DNA from: a virus
IMG/VR virus record: IMGVR_UViG_3300034272_001354
Coordinates: 1-64,000 of that record
Strand: one strand, 5' to 3'
DNA length: 64,000 nt
Made by a program: the position numbers and the translations under genes. Positions 27,343 through 36,860 of this stretch are shown here, piece after piece. The notes below the pieces were generated by a model. That model saw only the letters and a program-made list of their open reading frames with translations, did not search any database and was not told the DNA's origin. Each line of letters begins with the position of its first letter. Position 1 is the stretch's first letter.

Positions 27343-28149
27343 ATGGAAAATTACTTTGACGTATCAGTTATATTACCGATTAAATCGGCAACCGCACCAT
27401 TTTTTGAAGATTACTTTAAGAAATGTATTGAATCATTAAATAATCAAAAATTAAAAATTAATGAATTAGTTATTGTTCACACAAATGAAATACCTTTAGT
27501 TGAACTTTTAAAAGATTACGATTTTGGTGACTTAAATGTAGTTAAATTAGAATGGGAAAAAGAACCTAATTACGCGGCACAAGTTAATCACGGTGTTAGA
27601 AATTCAAAATCTGAATGGGTTTCATTATTTGAATTTGATGATGAATATTCTAACATATGGTTTAAGAATGTTGACATCTACTCAAAAGCATACCCTAATA
27701 TGGATGCGTTTTTACCAATCGTTGTTGATACAGACCAACAAGGTAAATTTGCCGGGTTTACTAATGAAGCAACTTTCGCGGCAAACTTTACTCCGGAAAT
27801 GGGTGTATTAACTCACGATACTTTATTAGATTATCAAAACTTCCAATCATCAGGAATGGTAATCAAAAAATCAAAATTTGTTGATTATGGATTAATCAAA
27901 CCTTCGTTTAAATTAACGTTTGGGTATGAATTATTTTTACGATTAACACATAATTCAATTAACATTATGTCTATCCCAAGAATTGGTTATAAACATACTA
28001 ATTTAAGAGATGGGTCAATCTTTTGGAATTACAAAAATGGTAGAGATGTCTTAACTCCGGAAGAAGTTAAATTTTGGATTGAGTCCGCAAAAAAAGAATA
28101 TTTTTTCATTAATGACAGAGCGATAAAATTTGAATCTCAAGAAGTTTAA
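27343..28149 (+). CDS. GT2-like glycosyltransferase
   Basis: 268 aa. VSVILPIKSATAPFFEDYFK, ELVIVHTNEIPLVELL and VSLFEFDDEYSNIW (DxD-like FDDE) follow GT2 enzymes. The C-terminal part (GIPRIGYKH-like segment, FFINDRAIKFESQEV) is less typical. It starts 1 bp after its upstream neighbour and overlaps the sigma factor start by one base, so the glycan cluster and the late sigma factor are transcriptionally joined. Confidence 0.75.
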   Translation: MENYFDVSVILPIKSATAPFFEDYFKKCIESLNNQKLKINELVIVHTNEIPLVELLKDYDFGDLNVVKLEWEKEPNYAAQVNHGVRNSKSEWVSLFEFDDEYSNIWFKNVDIYSKAYPNMDAFLPIVVDTDQQGKFAGFTNEATFAANFTPEMGVLTHDTLLDYQNFQSSGMVIKKSKFVDYGLIKPSFKLTFGYELFLRLTHNSINIMSIPRIGYKHTNLRDGSIFWNYKNGRDVLTPEEVKFWIESAKKEYFFINDRAIKFESQEV

Positions 28150-28898
28150 TGACTGAAAATATTAATTTAACAGGGGATACAAATGTTGAGTTAAAAAAGA
28201 AAGGTAGAAAACCAACCCAATTAAATTATTTTGATGTCCGAGAAGAAATGGCGGTAATAAGATTTTTAGAGTCCACGTCTTACGAAGAAAAAAATAAAAT
28301 ATACAATGAGTTTTTAAAAAAACCTTTAGACAAAATGATATCTTCAATCATACGAAGATACAAATTATATAGAAAAGACATGGATTTCACTGATATACAT
28401 GTAGATACTCACTCGTTTTTAATGACAAAGATAGATAAGTTTAAACCTTCTAGAGAAAAGAAGGCTTATTCTTATTTTGGTACAATATGTAAAAACTATT
28501 TAATGGGTCAAATCATTAAAGACCAAAAAGAAACAAATAGAAAAATATCTTATGAAGATATTTCAACTAATTTGGAGAATAATGAAAATTTTTCCTATTA
28601 CATAGAAAATGACGGACTAGATTCTGAAAAAGTAATTAAACACTTTTTAATTGAATTAGACAGATTCATTAAAGAAGAAAATTTATCAGAAAATGAAATT
28701 AAATTAGGACACGCACTTTACGACATTTTTGAAAATTATGACTCGATATTTATTGGTAACGATAATAACAAGTTTAATAAAAATATTATTTTATTGTCTT
28801 TAAGAGAAATGACCAATCTTTCAACTAAAGAAATTAGGGGTTCAATGAGAAAATACAAAAATATGTATTACTCATTGATTCAACAGATGGTTAATTAA
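28149..28898 (+). CDS. gp55-like late sigma factor
   Basis: 249 aa. Residues about 60-125 (PLDKMISSIIRRYKLY, FLMTKIDKFKPSREKKAYSYFG, ICKNYLMGQIIKDQKE) have the sigma-70 region 2 layout: core-binding helix, then an aromatic Y-Y-F segment of the kind that melts the -10 element. No complete region 4 is seen, as in T4 gp55, which directs RNA polymerase to late promoters that consist of a -10 element only. A C-terminal helical part (LREMTNLSTKEIRGSMRKY) could be a reduced helix-turn-helix. It is the best candidate to read the TATTTATA motifs. Confidence 0.7.
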   Translation: MTENINLTGDTNVELKKKGRKPTQLNYFDVREEMAVIRFLESTSYEEKNKIYNEFLKKPLDKMISSIIRRYKLYRKDMDFTDIHVDTHSFLMTKIDKFKPSREKKAYSYFGTICKNYLMGQIIKDQKETNRKISYEDISTNLENNENFSYYIENDGLDSEKVIKHFLIELDRFIKEENLSENEIKLGHALYDIFENYDSIFIGNDNNKFNKNIILLSLREMTNLSTKEIRGSMRKYKNMYYSLIQQMVN

Positions 28899-28914
28899 AA
28901 AATAATAAATTAAA

Positions 28915-28922
28915 TATTTATA
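28915..28922 (+). promoter_or_regulatory. TATTTATA motif before 28926
   Basis: TATTTATA ends only 3 bp before the ATG at 28926, so a transcript from it would have almost no leader. Same class as the other candidate late promoters. Confidence 0.45.
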
Positions 28923-28925
28923 ATT

Positions 28926-29306
28926 ATGGCAAGACCGACAAAAAAAGAAATTAATTTAAGTAAAGAATCAATGTTATCATTGATGCAGGAAATCTACAAT
29001 GAACTTGTGGAACAAAGAAGTACTGCTATTAGAATTCAAAACAAAATGTTAACAATGATGAAAGGTCCTGAAGATATGACTTTAATTGGTCCGGTGATTG
29101 AAAAACAACAAAAAATTATTAATGATTGTGTTGAAAAAAAATTAACCCTATCTAAACTACAATCAAGTATGTGGGAAAAAACAAACAACAATGATGATGG
29201 TGGAGGATTTTCTATTACTGATTTAGGAGTTGACGACGCAATGCTTAAAACTTTAATTGAGAAAGACGCGTCTAAATCAGAGGGTTCTTATAAAATGAAA
29301 AAATAA
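28926..29306 (+). CDS. Small hypothetical protein
   Basis: 126 aa, mostly helical (SMLSLMQEIYNELVEQRSTA, then IEKQQKIINDCVEKKLTLSK), with a flexible Gly/Asp region and a basic end. Size and position next to the late sigma factor would fit a late-transcription co-activator or a small terminase subunit, but no motif decides this. It starts a virion operon. Confidence 0.55.
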   Translation: MARPTKKEINLSKESMLSLMQEIYNELVEQRSTAIRIQNKMLTMMKGPEDMTLIGPVIEKQQKIINDCVEKKLTLSKLQSSMWEKTNNNDDGGGFSITDLGVDDAMLKTLIEKDASKSEGSYKMKK

Positions 29307-29312
29307 TTTGTT

Positions 29313-31226
29313 ATGGCGTCATTAGATTTAGGTGTTGATTATAAAAAAATACAAGACAAGGTTACTGCTACCAGAAATTATAATGAGTTAAAAACTCAAT
29401 ATGATGATACTAGAAAACAAGCCGGTGAAGCTTTTGAACAGAAAAAAGCCGCTGTTACAGGTCAACTTGGTAAAATCAAGGAACAAACTAAACGTTATCA
29501 AAAAGAAATAAAAAATCAATTTGAACAACTTTTAGATTTAGCAAACACTACCGGAGGAAAAGGGAGCGGTTCTCCAAGTTATATTAAAAGATTATTAATC
29601 ACCGCTCTTAAAAATATTGAACCTAAACTTTCTCAAATAGCTTTAGAAGAATCAATAAACGCGGTTGGTTGTGACCAACAACAAGAATATAATGGTAGTT
29701 CTACATATTATATTAAAGTAAAATCAGTTGATTTATTAAATATTTTAACTTTAGACCCGAAAACTGAAGGTAAACCTTTATATGAAAAAGACCCAATATT
29801 AGTTCAGAATTATCCATTTTCAATGAATAAAGAATTATATCAATTGATTCAAACGGGTCAACCATATTCTGTGGATAATGGTCAAAATTACATAGGTCAA
29901 TCAGGTCAAGATTTATTTGATATCCAATACGTTAATTTAAACGCAAACAATGAAACCGGTCCTTGGTTTAAAGTTACATTATCAGATAGAGTTAATGGTG
30001 TTAATAAAGTTGGGACATTTCTAGTTGATTATTATAAAACAATTAAAATTACCGAACCAACCAATATGATAGCGTCAATAATGGAATCGTTAAGTGGTGC
30101 AGTATCAATGAGTGTTGGTGCCGGTGTAGGTCAAGTTGAAGACCAAAGTAAATTTGATATATTAATTCAACGAATTCTTGGATTATGTTTTGATAATAGA
30201 AGTGAAATTGATGTTAGCGGTATTGCTAAAGTACCTGAACTTGATGGTGTTGACGAAACGTTTTTTGAATTTACTGATATTGATTTAAGAAAAATAGACC
30301 AAAGAGTAACTAATATTAAAAATAAAGTAATAGAATTAGAAGAGTGTGATAATATATTATTACCTGTTGATTATCCGGCAGTTATCGCTCAAATTAATAA
30401 TTTAAATTTAATTGATAATAATAGTGACTTTATAAACGCTGCGGATAATTTAACTCAAGTATTAGCAGATAACCCTCAATGGGGTGCGGGTATTCAAACC
30501 AATGCTCAAGCGGCCCTAAATTTTAATTTTATTAAATTAATCGCTCAAGGTATTGCGGGAGCATTTTTAACACCTAAAATATTACTACCAATATACGTAA
30601 TGTTAAAAGCTATAGGTCAAGAAACAACCGACGCAATAAAAGGATTTGTTGATTTTGTAAAACAATTTAAAAAATTCGCAATAAATTTTATTTCTAAAAT
30701 AGGTGCATTATTTGTTCAAGAATTATTTGAATTAATTAAAAGAGATATTTTATTATTAATTCAAAGAGTTATAAGTGATATTGTTAAAGAAAAAATTGAT
30801 AAAAGAATTTCAATGATTTTAAAACTTATTCAGTTATTGTTAATTGTTGCTTCTTTTATAAGTGATTGGAGGAAGTGTAAAAGTGTCGTTGATGAATTAC
30901 TGGCCCTATTAGATTTAATAACAAGTAGTTTAGGTTTTGGTAGTCAAATCCCTTTACCATTATTATTCGCGTCACAACTATTAGACGGGTATTCCGAATC
31001 AAGAGCTTTTGTTGGGGCTATTGAAGAATTCCAAAAAAGCGGTATCCCAACGGGAGCATTACCTGATGGTAGTCCTAATTTAGATATTTTAGGTAAATTT
31101 GGACAAATGAAGGCTATGGCAAGAGAAGATTCCGATAATAATAAAGTTCAACTTGCTATCGGCCCATTAACTATAACTCCAGCCGGTTTAACAGTACCTT
31201 CGAGTGCTTTTGGTAAAAAATTATAA
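29313..31226 (+). CDS. Large structural protein with hydrophobic C-terminal half
   Basis: 637 aa. The N-terminus is coiled coil (residues 20-75, QAGEAFEQKKAAVTGQLGKI). The middle is mixed alpha/beta. Residues about 400-560 hold several long hydrophobic helices (FIKLIAQGIAGAFLTPKILL, ISMILKLIQLLLIVASFISD). Helical hydrophobic stretches plus a coiled coil recall tape-measure or baseplate-associated proteins, possibly membrane-interacting during DNA injection. Context (baseplate hub next) supports a tail role. Confidence 0.6.
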   Translation: MASLDLGVDYKKIQDKVTATRNYNELKTQYDDTRKQAGEAFEQKKAAVTGQLGKIKEQTKRYQKEIKNQFEQLLDLANTTGGKGSGSPSYIKRLLITALKNIEPKLSQIALEESINAVGCDQQQEYNGSSTYYIKVKSVDLLNILTLDPKTEGKPLYEKDPILVQNYPFSMNKELYQLIQTGQPYSVDNGQNYIGQSGQDLFDIQYVNLNANNETGPWFKVTLSDRVNGVNKVGTFLVDYYKTIKITEPTNMIASIMESLSGAVSMSVGAGVGQVEDQSKFDILIQRILGLCFDNRSEIDVSGIAKVPELDGVDETFFEFTDIDLRKIDQRVTNIKNKVIELEECDNILLPVDYPAVIAQINNLNLIDNNSDFINAADNLTQVLADNPQWGAGIQTNAQAALNFNFIKLIAQGIAGAFLTPKILLPIYVMLKAIGQETTDAIKGFVDFVKQFKKFAINFISKIGALFVQELFELIKRDILLLIQRVISDIVKEKIDKRISMILKLIQLLLIVASFISDWRKCKSVVDELLALLDLITSSLGFGSQIPLPLLFASQLLDGYSESRAFVGAIEEFQKSGIPTGALPDGSPNLDILGKFGQMKAMAREDSDNNKVQLAIGPLTITPAGLTVPSSAFGKKL

Positions 31227-31228
31227 TT

Positions 31229-31450
31229 ATGAATAATATTGAGAAATCCGAAAAAACAAAAAATATAATTAAAGATTATAAAAATTCATCAAACAAAGAT
31301 TTATCGTTTGCTATGGATTTTATTCAAGAAGATTTTAAGTTAACTAAAGAATCATTAATAAATTTAACACATCATTTAGATAAATTAGAATTAACTTATA
31401 ATACAATATTAAAAGAGTATCAGTCAAGAACAAAGAAAAATGGTCAATAA
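31229..31450 (+). CDS. Small coiled-coil protein
   Basis: 73 aa, fully charged helical ([40 protein letters not shown]). It starts 2 bp after the preceding stop and overlaps the baseplate hub gene by 11 bp. Possibly a tail assembly chaperone; not recognised. Confidence 0.55.
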   Translation: MNNIEKSEKTKNIIKDYKNSSNKDLSFAMDFIQEDFKLTKESLINLTHHLDKLELTYNTILKEYQSRTKKNGQ

Positions 31451-33005
31451 TCAAATAATTTTTCCCGGAATAGTACTTAACAATCAAGACCCTATGATGT
31501 TAGGGAGACTTCGTGTTATACCTGAAACTAAAAATTATCAAGATATTATTGCGTCAATTCCAGATTGGAATGAAGAAACTGACCCGTGGACATCAAGAGA
31601 CCCTTTAATTTGTTTATCATTATTACCTTTTTACGTTAGTCAAGTACCTCTTAAAGATGAATATGTTCATATAATTTATTCTAATAAAGATTTCCCATTT
31701 ACTAATCAATTTTATGTTCAAGGGCCTTTTTCATCTCCAATGATAAGTCCATTTGAGAATTATCAAGGGGCTAAAAAATTCTTAGCATCAGGTGATAGAA
31801 TTGCTCAAGGTATCTCAATTAAAAACCAAGTAGGTGCTTATAGAAATCAAGGTAGTGTAGGAGTATTTCCTGAACCAGGTGACAATGCGTTGTTAGGTAG
31901 AGGAACTGCTGATGTGGTTGTTAAAGAAAATGAAGTATTAATAAGAGCCGGTAAAACTAAACGATTAGTAAAAGACCAACTACCTTTAGGTAATGTTAAT
32001 AGAGCGTTTCTTCAATTATCTAATTTTACACAACAAAAAATAACTAAAGACCCTGAAGGTGTAACAAGATTAGTTGAACAGGTAAAAGTTGTTAAAAAAA
32101 TGATTATATGGAACATTGATAATTTAGAAAATCTTCAAGGAGCGTTTAATGGTTCTGTTGGTTTATATAATGTGGTTCCAAGTGTTAGTGTAAATAGTGC
32201 AAATTTTAAATCAGATACTATTACACAGTTGTCCGTTGGAACAAATTATGGGTCACCATTAGAGGAAATTAAATTTAATCAAAAAACATTTGATGAAGCA
32301 TCTAGTATAATTAATAACTTTGTACAAGGTGTGTTTAGTGGTTTTATAAATATATCAGGTTATACTGTTAATAACCCCCAAAATTTTGCGCCAAACGTAA
32401 CATTCCCATTAGTCGTTACCCCTTCAAAATTAACATATACAACCGGTAATAAATTTTCACCTAACGACCTTGTTAGTGAAGTTGCGGAATATGTTAATTA
32501 TGTAAGATTTTCTGATAAAATAACATTAGACCCTGCAAGTAAAAAATACAAAGGATGGTTTTTAGTTTGGGAAAACAAATCAGGTAAACCAATTCTTGGT
32601 CCACAAGCCGATTTAAAAGAAGAAATAGTTATACCAACAGAGTTTATTCCTTCAGATATTACTTATAGTATTATGGGGTCTCAACGTATGTATTTCTTAT
32701 CACAAGATTCCGCAGGGCCTAAAGGAAAAATTAGTTTAAGTCAAACTTTATATGGAATACCTCAAGATAAATTTATTGGAGATGAAAATAGTATTCTTAA
32801 TCAAACATACCCTGTTGTTAGAGGAGATGAATTAATGGCGTTACTTAGAAAAATATTTTCATTTGTTACAGGACACGTTCATCCGGTGGCCACAATGGCA
32901 CCTGTTCCGGTCGCAGCGGGTAACGGACAAACAACCGCAGAAATCAATGCAATCCTTGCAGATGCAGAAAATACCATCTTAAATCAAAATATTAGAATTA
33001 ATTGA
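31440..33005 (+). CDS. Baseplate hub / spike protein (gp5-like OB domain)
   Basis: 521 aa. The N-terminus [20 protein letters not shown] matches the start of the OB-fold of T4 gp5 and other baseplate hub proteins (a G-x-V-x-D-P-x-x-x-G-R-x-R-V pattern). The C-terminal region contains GHVHPVATM, a His-x-His arrangement of the kind used for metal at spike tips. No lysozyme motif is evident. The OB domain usually sits at the centre of the contractile-tail baseplate, which implies a myovirus-type tail. Confidence 0.7.
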   Translation: MVNNQIIFPGIVLNNQDPMMLGRLRVIPETKNYQDIIASIPDWNEETDPWTSRDPLICLSLLPFYVSQVPLKDEYVHIIYSNKDFPFTNQFYVQGPFSSPMISPFENYQGAKKFLASGDRIAQGISIKNQVGAYRNQGSVGVFPEPGDNALLGRGTADVVVKENEVLIRAGKTKRLVKDQLPLGNVNRAFLQLSNFTQQKITKDPEGVTRLVEQVKVVKKMIIWNIDNLENLQGAFNGSVGLYNVVPSVSVNSANFKSDTITQLSVGTNYGSPLEEIKFNQKTFDEASSIINNFVQGVFSGFINISGYTVNNPQNFAPNVTFPLVVTPSKLTYTTGNKFSPNDLVSEVAEYVNYVRFSDKITLDPASKKYKGWFLVWENKSGKPILGPQADLKEEIVIPTEFIPSDITYSIMGSQRMYFLSQDSAGPKGKISLSQTLYGIPQDKFIGDENSILNQTYPVVRGDELMALLRKIFSFVTGHVHPVATMAPVPVAAGNGQTTAEINAILADAENTILNQNIRIN

Positions 33006-33013
33006 TATTTATA
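33006..33013 (+). promoter_or_regulatory. TATTTATA motif before 33028
   Basis: GATATTTATATG directly follows the hub stop codon, with the motif ending 14 bp before the ATG at 33028. Candidate late promoter. Confidence 0.5.
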
Positions 33014-33027
33014 TGTAAAACATATTC

Positions 33028-34506
33028 ATGTCAATAATTAATTCATATTTCAGCAAGAACAATACCCTTATATCAAATAGCTTTACCAATACAGGTAGAA
33101 ACCCTGTAATGGAACTATTTTATGGTAATGTTGCCACAACTCAATACCCAAATAACTATAGCCGTTTTATTTTTGATTTAGATTTAACTTTATTAAAACA
33201 ACTAATTTTTAACGGAACTATAACTACAGGGTGTACAGATAATATGACGCATACTTTAAGAATGACAAATACGTCTACTTTTGATGCCGAACTATTAAAC
33301 ACACTCACGTCTCAAATGAGAATGAGAGCCACTTCATTTGATTTAATCTTATTTAGAATCCCTTATTTAAATAATAATCCGTCAACACCTCAACTTTGGG
33401 ATGAAGGTGTTGGGTATGATTTTGCGGATTTAATTTATCAATATAGTGAATCAGATAAAAACTTTTCAAATAGACCATCAAATTGGTATCAAACAACAAC
33501 TATTGGTGTTTGGCAACAACAGGGAATTTATAATAATAAAAATTTAGGTCCTGTTCCTTTTAGTGGAATTACCATTGTGGATACACAACATTTTGAATTT
33601 GGTAACGAAAATATTGCTTTCGATATGACGGCAGAAATTAATGGTGTATTAAATGGTTCAATACCAAATGTATCAGGGTGGGGAATTGCATATAAACCTC
33701 AAGTTGAAAATCTTACAGGTCTTACCGATAACTATGAAGTTCAATTTTTTACTCGTCATACTCAAACATTCTACGAACCATATCTTGAAACAAGTTACAA
33801 TGATTTAATTGAAGACGATAGAAATCAATTTACTTTAGGTAAAGTTAACAAATTATATTTATACCTATTTGATAATGGTAACCCAATAAATTTAGATTAC
33901 CCCCCAAATGTTGATATATTAGATATGATGGGTGATGTTATTCCGGGATTATCCGGATTAACAACGTGTCAAAGAACTAGAGGTGTTTATGAGGTTGTTA
34001 TCCCACCTCTTATGGGATATCAAACTCCTTGTACATTTTCAGATAGATGGTACAACTTAAGTTATAACAACTTTCCACTTCCACAGGTATTAAATGATTT
34101 TACATTACAACCATTTAAAAATGCAATTCAAATTGGTGTTGTATCCGCAAACCCATTATTATACGGATTTGATTTTTACGGATTAAAACAAGATGAACAA
34201 ATTGTAAATACGGATACTCGTAAAGTAGGTGTAATTATTAAACAAGCTTATACAACCCAAAATTTATTATTAAACGTGGATGCGTCATATAGAATTTATG
34301 TTAAAGAGGGGACAACTGAAGTACAAGTTCAAGGGTGGACAAAAATTAATAGAACACCTAACGAATACTATTTTATATTTGATAGTAGAGACAAAATACC
34401 AAATGAATATTTCATTGATATACAAGTAATTAGTAGCGGTGAAATAAACACATATAAACGACAAATTAAATTTCAAGTGGTAAATACAAAATATTTACAA
34501 TTATAA
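33028..34506 (+). CDS. Structural (baseplate or tail) protein
   Basis: 492 aa, beta-rich with many aromatic and Asn residues and no enzymatic motif. The final 80 residues (YRIYVKEGTTEVQVQGWTKI, YFIFDSRDKIPNEYFIDIQV) look like an Ig-like or fibronectin-type module. It has its own TATTTATA motif. A virion role comes from context. Confidence 0.6.
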   Translation: MSIINSYFSKNNTLISNSFTNTGRNPVMELFYGNVATTQYPNNYSRFIFDLDLTLLKQLIFNGTITTGCTDNMTHTLRMTNTSTFDAELLNTLTSQMRMRATSFDLILFRIPYLNNNPSTPQLWDEGVGYDFADLIYQYSESDKNFSNRPSNWYQTTTIGVWQQQGIYNNKNLGPVPFSGITIVDTQHFEFGNENIAFDMTAEINGVLNGSIPNVSGWGIAYKPQVENLTGLTDNYEVQFFTRHTQTFYEPYLETSYNDLIEDDRNQFTLGKVNKLYLYLFDNGNPINLDYPPNVDILDMMGDVIPGLSGLTTCQRTRGVYEVVIPPLMGYQTPCTFSDRWYNLSYNNFPLPQVLNDFTLQPFKNAIQIGVVSANPLLYGFDFYGLKQDEQIVNTDTRKVGVIIKQAYTTQNLLLNVDASYRIYVKEGTTEVQVQGWTKINRTPNEYYFIFDSRDKIPNEYFIDIQVISSGEINTYKRQIKFQVVNTKYLQL

Positions 34507-34508
34507 GA

Positions 34509-34516
34509 TATTTATA
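34509..34516 (+). promoter_or_regulatory. TATTTATA motif before 34530
   Basis: GATATTTATAAATA lies 13 bp before the ATG at 34530. Candidate late promoter. Confidence 0.5.
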
Positions 34517-34529
34517 AATAAAAAAAATT

Positions 34530-34907
34530 ATGGGATATAATGTTAATGTAACCGCAACAACTTGTGAAGGAATATCACAATTAATTATTTTACCGGGTGA
34601 TGTAGAATTTGACGAAAGTAAAATTTATCAATTACCTACCGGACAATGTGTATCGTTAACTTCAGGAGATACTGTTGGATTTTACGCAAATTCAATGATA
34701 ATTGCGGGGCCATTTGACACCTGTGACGAATGTGCTGAACCAACTATAGCTAATGATGGTGGTAATGGTGGATTAGTTTGTCAAGATAATTGTAGTGGAG
34801 GAACATTTACTATTGTCCCACCACACCCTGTTTATACTAATGGACAAAATCAAGCTATCGTACAATTAAACGCAATCACAATTGGTGGTAATGGATTAAA
34901 CTCATAA
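34530..34907 (+). CDS. Small Cys-containing beta protein
   Basis: 125 aa with a CDECAEP and CQDNCSGG cysteine pattern, glycine-rich near the end and predicted beta. No signal peptide. Possibly a small decoration or head-tail protein. Function unknown. Confidence 0.55.
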   Translation: MGYNVNVTATTCEGISQLIILPGDVEFDESKIYQLPTGQCVSLTSGDTVGFYANSMIIAGPFDTCDECAEPTIANDGGNGGLVCQDNCSGGTFTIVPPHPVYTNGQNQAIVQLNAITIGGNGLNS

Positions 34908-34911
34908 TAAT

Positions 34912-35589
34912 ATGAAAAGAGTAGTTAAATTATCAGAATCTAAATTAACTGAATTAGTTAAACGAATTATGTCTGAACAAGATAGTGAAAGATATATGTT
35001 TTTTAGTAATTTAGAACAAATTCATAGACAAACAGGTTTATTATTAGAATTAAATAAAAACACTGTTGAAGGTATTTTAGATGGTGGACACGATTGGGCT
35101 CAAGACCACGTATCAACCGCAAAAGAAAGCCTTGACCAAGTTTTTGATTTTATGATGAATGAAACTAAAAATGAAGACAATATAACTGTTTTAGAACAAG
35201 ATTATTCTTCAGACACTGAAAGACCTACAAGTGACAGAGAACGTCAAGTAAAGTCCTTATTTGGTGATAAATATGGACAGTATATTCCTAACGATGTTAT
35301 TAGATATATAAGAAAGAGTCCTGCTCAATTCATTAAGAAAATCTATCAAATGTACGGAGACAAGGTTTATGATTATCTTGATAAAGCAAAAAGTCAAAGT
35401 AATGATGAGGTAGTTTCTGAAGGTAAAAAGAAACCCGGTACTAAATTATGTGCTCGTGGTAAAGCGGCTGCTAAATCAAAATTTAAAGTTTATCCTTCAG
35501 CTTATTCAAACGGCTTTGCGGTTCAAGTTTGTAAAGGAACTAAAGCAGGGTTAGACGGTCAAAAGAGGTGTTCATCACCATATTGTTAA
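34912..35589 (+). CDS. Virion-associated protein: N-terminal targeting-like helix and Cys/Lys C-terminal domain
   Basis: 225 aa. Residues 1-23 (KLSESKLTELVKRIMSEQ) match the L..LVKKVL.EQ module also found at the start of the protein at 53675-54739; MSE22-Q23 is a possible prohead-protease site. The C-terminal 50 residues (CARGKAAAKSKFKVYPSAYS, then CKGTKAG and CSSPYC) form a compact basic domain often seen in large marine phages (DUF5872-like by memory). It is likely packaged in the head. A strong terminator follows. Confidence 0.6.
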   Translation: MKRVVKLSESKLTELVKRIMSEQDSERYMFFSNLEQIHRQTGLLLELNKNTVEGILDGGHDWAQDHVSTAKESLDQVFDFMMNETKNEDNITVLEQDYSSDTERPTSDRERQVKSLFGDKYGQYIPNDVIRYIRKSPAQFIKKIYQMYGDKVYDYLDKAKSQSNDEVVSEGKKKPGTKLCARGKAAAKSKFKVYPSAYSNGFAVQVCKGTKAGLDGQKRCSSPYC

Positions 35590-35595
35590 AAATAA

Positions 35596-35620
35596 AAAAC
35601 CCCCATTAATTGGGGGTTTT
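35596..35620 (+). terminator. Rho-independent terminator
   Basis: A 10-bp stem AAAACCCCCA / TGGGGGTTTT with loop TTAAT. It ends the 28926-35589 virion run. Confidence 0.9.
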
Positions 35621-35647
35621 ATTTTATAAATAATATTTCTTATTATT

Positions 35648-35678
35648 TTTGGTTATTTAAAAAATTTGTGTATCTTTG
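35648..35678 (+). promoter_or_regulatory. Host-type (Bacteroidetes) promoter
   Basis: TTTG (35648-35651), 19 bp, TATCTTTG (35671-35678): an exact match to the Bacteroidetes housekeeping promoter. The gene begins at 35698. Confidence 0.8.
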
Positions 35679-35697
35679 TCGTGTTAAAATTATTAAG

Positions 35698-36141
35698 ATG
35701 ATAAAATACATAAAACGAAAATTAAAACGTAGAGCAGTTAGAAAAAAATTATTGCAGTTCCAAATAATTTATGATGTTGTTGACGCGGGTAAGTTAGCAG
35801 ACATGAACGATTGTATGTTTATTTTTCGTAATACATTAAAACATCCAAGTTCTATCTATGAAATTGCTCCACTATCTTCACATAGAATTATCGAAAATAA
35901 AAAATTGGGAGTGTTTGTAGTATTAGATGATAAAAAAATAACAATCATTAATCACGTTTGTTATTATAGTAATATTTCCATGACCGATAGAGATTGGAAT
36001 AAAATGGTTAGAATGTTCGATAATAGAGTTCAAGAAAATCGTATGAGAAGAATTGAACAAATGAAATCTCAAGTAGAACATTCATTATCAAAGTTAAAGA
36101 ATAAAATCTTACTTAAATCAAAAACCCCTACTATCGAGTAA
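35698..36141 (+). CDS. Hypothetical basic protein (MIKYIKRK family)
   Basis: 147 aa from the ATG at 35698, which lies just after the promoter; an upstream in-frame ATG overlaps the promoter. It starts MIKYIKRKLKRRAVRKKLLQ, highly basic, followed by a mixed alpha/beta region and a coiled-coil end (ENRMRRIEQMKSQVEHSLSK). The same N-terminus occurs at 4402-4644. A host-type promoter implies expression without phage factors, so an early takeover function is plausible. Confidence 0.6.
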   Translation: MIKYIKRKLKRRAVRKKLLQFQIIYDVVDAGKLADMNDCMFIFRNTLKHPSSIYEIAPLSSHRIIENKKLGVFVVLDDKKITIINHVCYYSNISMTDRDWNKMVRMFDNRVQENRMRRIEQMKSQVEHSLSKLKNKILLKSKTPTIE

Positions 36142-36150
36142 GGGGTTTTT
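36122..36150. terminator. Bidirectional terminator between convergent genes
   Basis: AAAACCCCTAC and GTAAGGGGTTTT form a stem (one bulged A) with T runs on both strands. It includes the last codons of both convergent genes (stops around 36131-36141). Confidence 0.8.
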
Positions 36151-36832
36151 TAAATTCTTCTTTTAATACCTTTTTAATTATATTTCTTAATGATTCATTT
36201 TTTGAAGGGGTTTTTAGTCCATTTGGGACAACATCTTCTATAAGGGTGTCTTTGGTTATCTCAACCCATTCATTAACCGTATTTACATCGTATGTATCAA
36301 TGTGGTATGTACCATCCACACCTTTTTCCCACATACCAACAACGGTGTCTCTATTACCTTTTAATGTTTTACTTTTACTCTTATTATTAAATTCAGATTC
36401 AAGGGTATTTACAAATGGGTCTAATTCAGATTTAATCCATTTTCTCAAACCTAATTCAATAGGACCATTGTATTCTCCGGCACTAACGGTCGTTGTATTT
36501 TCATCAATAGGAACAATTTTCTTACCTTTACCAGGAGTTTGATTTAATACCCCACCTTCTTCATCATTCTGCTCCGGATGTTTTTTTACGTATTTGGCAA
36601 TTTTTCTTGATTCTTTCTCTATTTTAGATATTTTAGATTTTGGAGTACTCATCTCACCATCATAACTATCAAACGCTAATTCAGCACTATCATATTTTGA
36701 TGTAGGTACAGTAAATGGTTGTAGTTGCTCTTTATTGAACAATCTAACTCCCGGGCTCAAAGGAACTCTTACTTGTCCCGAGCCACGATGACCGGTTGCC
36801 TCTTTAATTTGATTTTTGTTATTTTTATTCAT
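36131..36832 (-). CDS. Probable internal head protein with cleavable N-terminus
   Basis: 233 aa from the ATG at 36830-36832, preceded by TATTTATA; a longer frame would extend into the divergent gene. MNKNNKNQIKE-ATG fits an I-x-E cleavage site of T4-type prohead proteases at residue 11. The body is charged and Lys/Gly-rich. The C-terminal helix SLRNIIKKVLKEEF matches the module in other head-associated proteins. Probably packaged inside the capsid; function unknown. Confidence 0.6.
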   Translation of the reverse strand: MNKNNKNQIKEATGHRGSGQVRVPLSPGVRLFNKEQLQPFTVPTSKYDSAELAFDSYDGEMSTPKSKISKIEKESRKIAKYVKKHPEQNDEEGGVLNQTPGKGKKIVPIDENTTTVSAGEYNGPIELGLRKWIKSELDPFVNTLESEFNNKSKSKTLKGNRDTVVGMWEKGVDGTYHIDTYDVNTVNEWVEITKDTLIEDVVPNGLKTPSKNESLRNIIKKVLKEEFKKPLTR

Positions 36833-36837
36833 ATACT

Positions 36838-36845
36838 TATAAATA
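36838..36845 (-). promoter_or_regulatory. TATTTATA motif, overlapping divergent arrangement
   Basis: TATATTTATAAGTATA lies 5 bp before the ATG at 36832. Read on the plus strand the same segment (TATAAATATA) precedes the gene at 36861, so one near-palindromic site may serve both directions. Confidence 0.45.
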
Positions 36846-36860
36846 TACAAAATTTTAATT

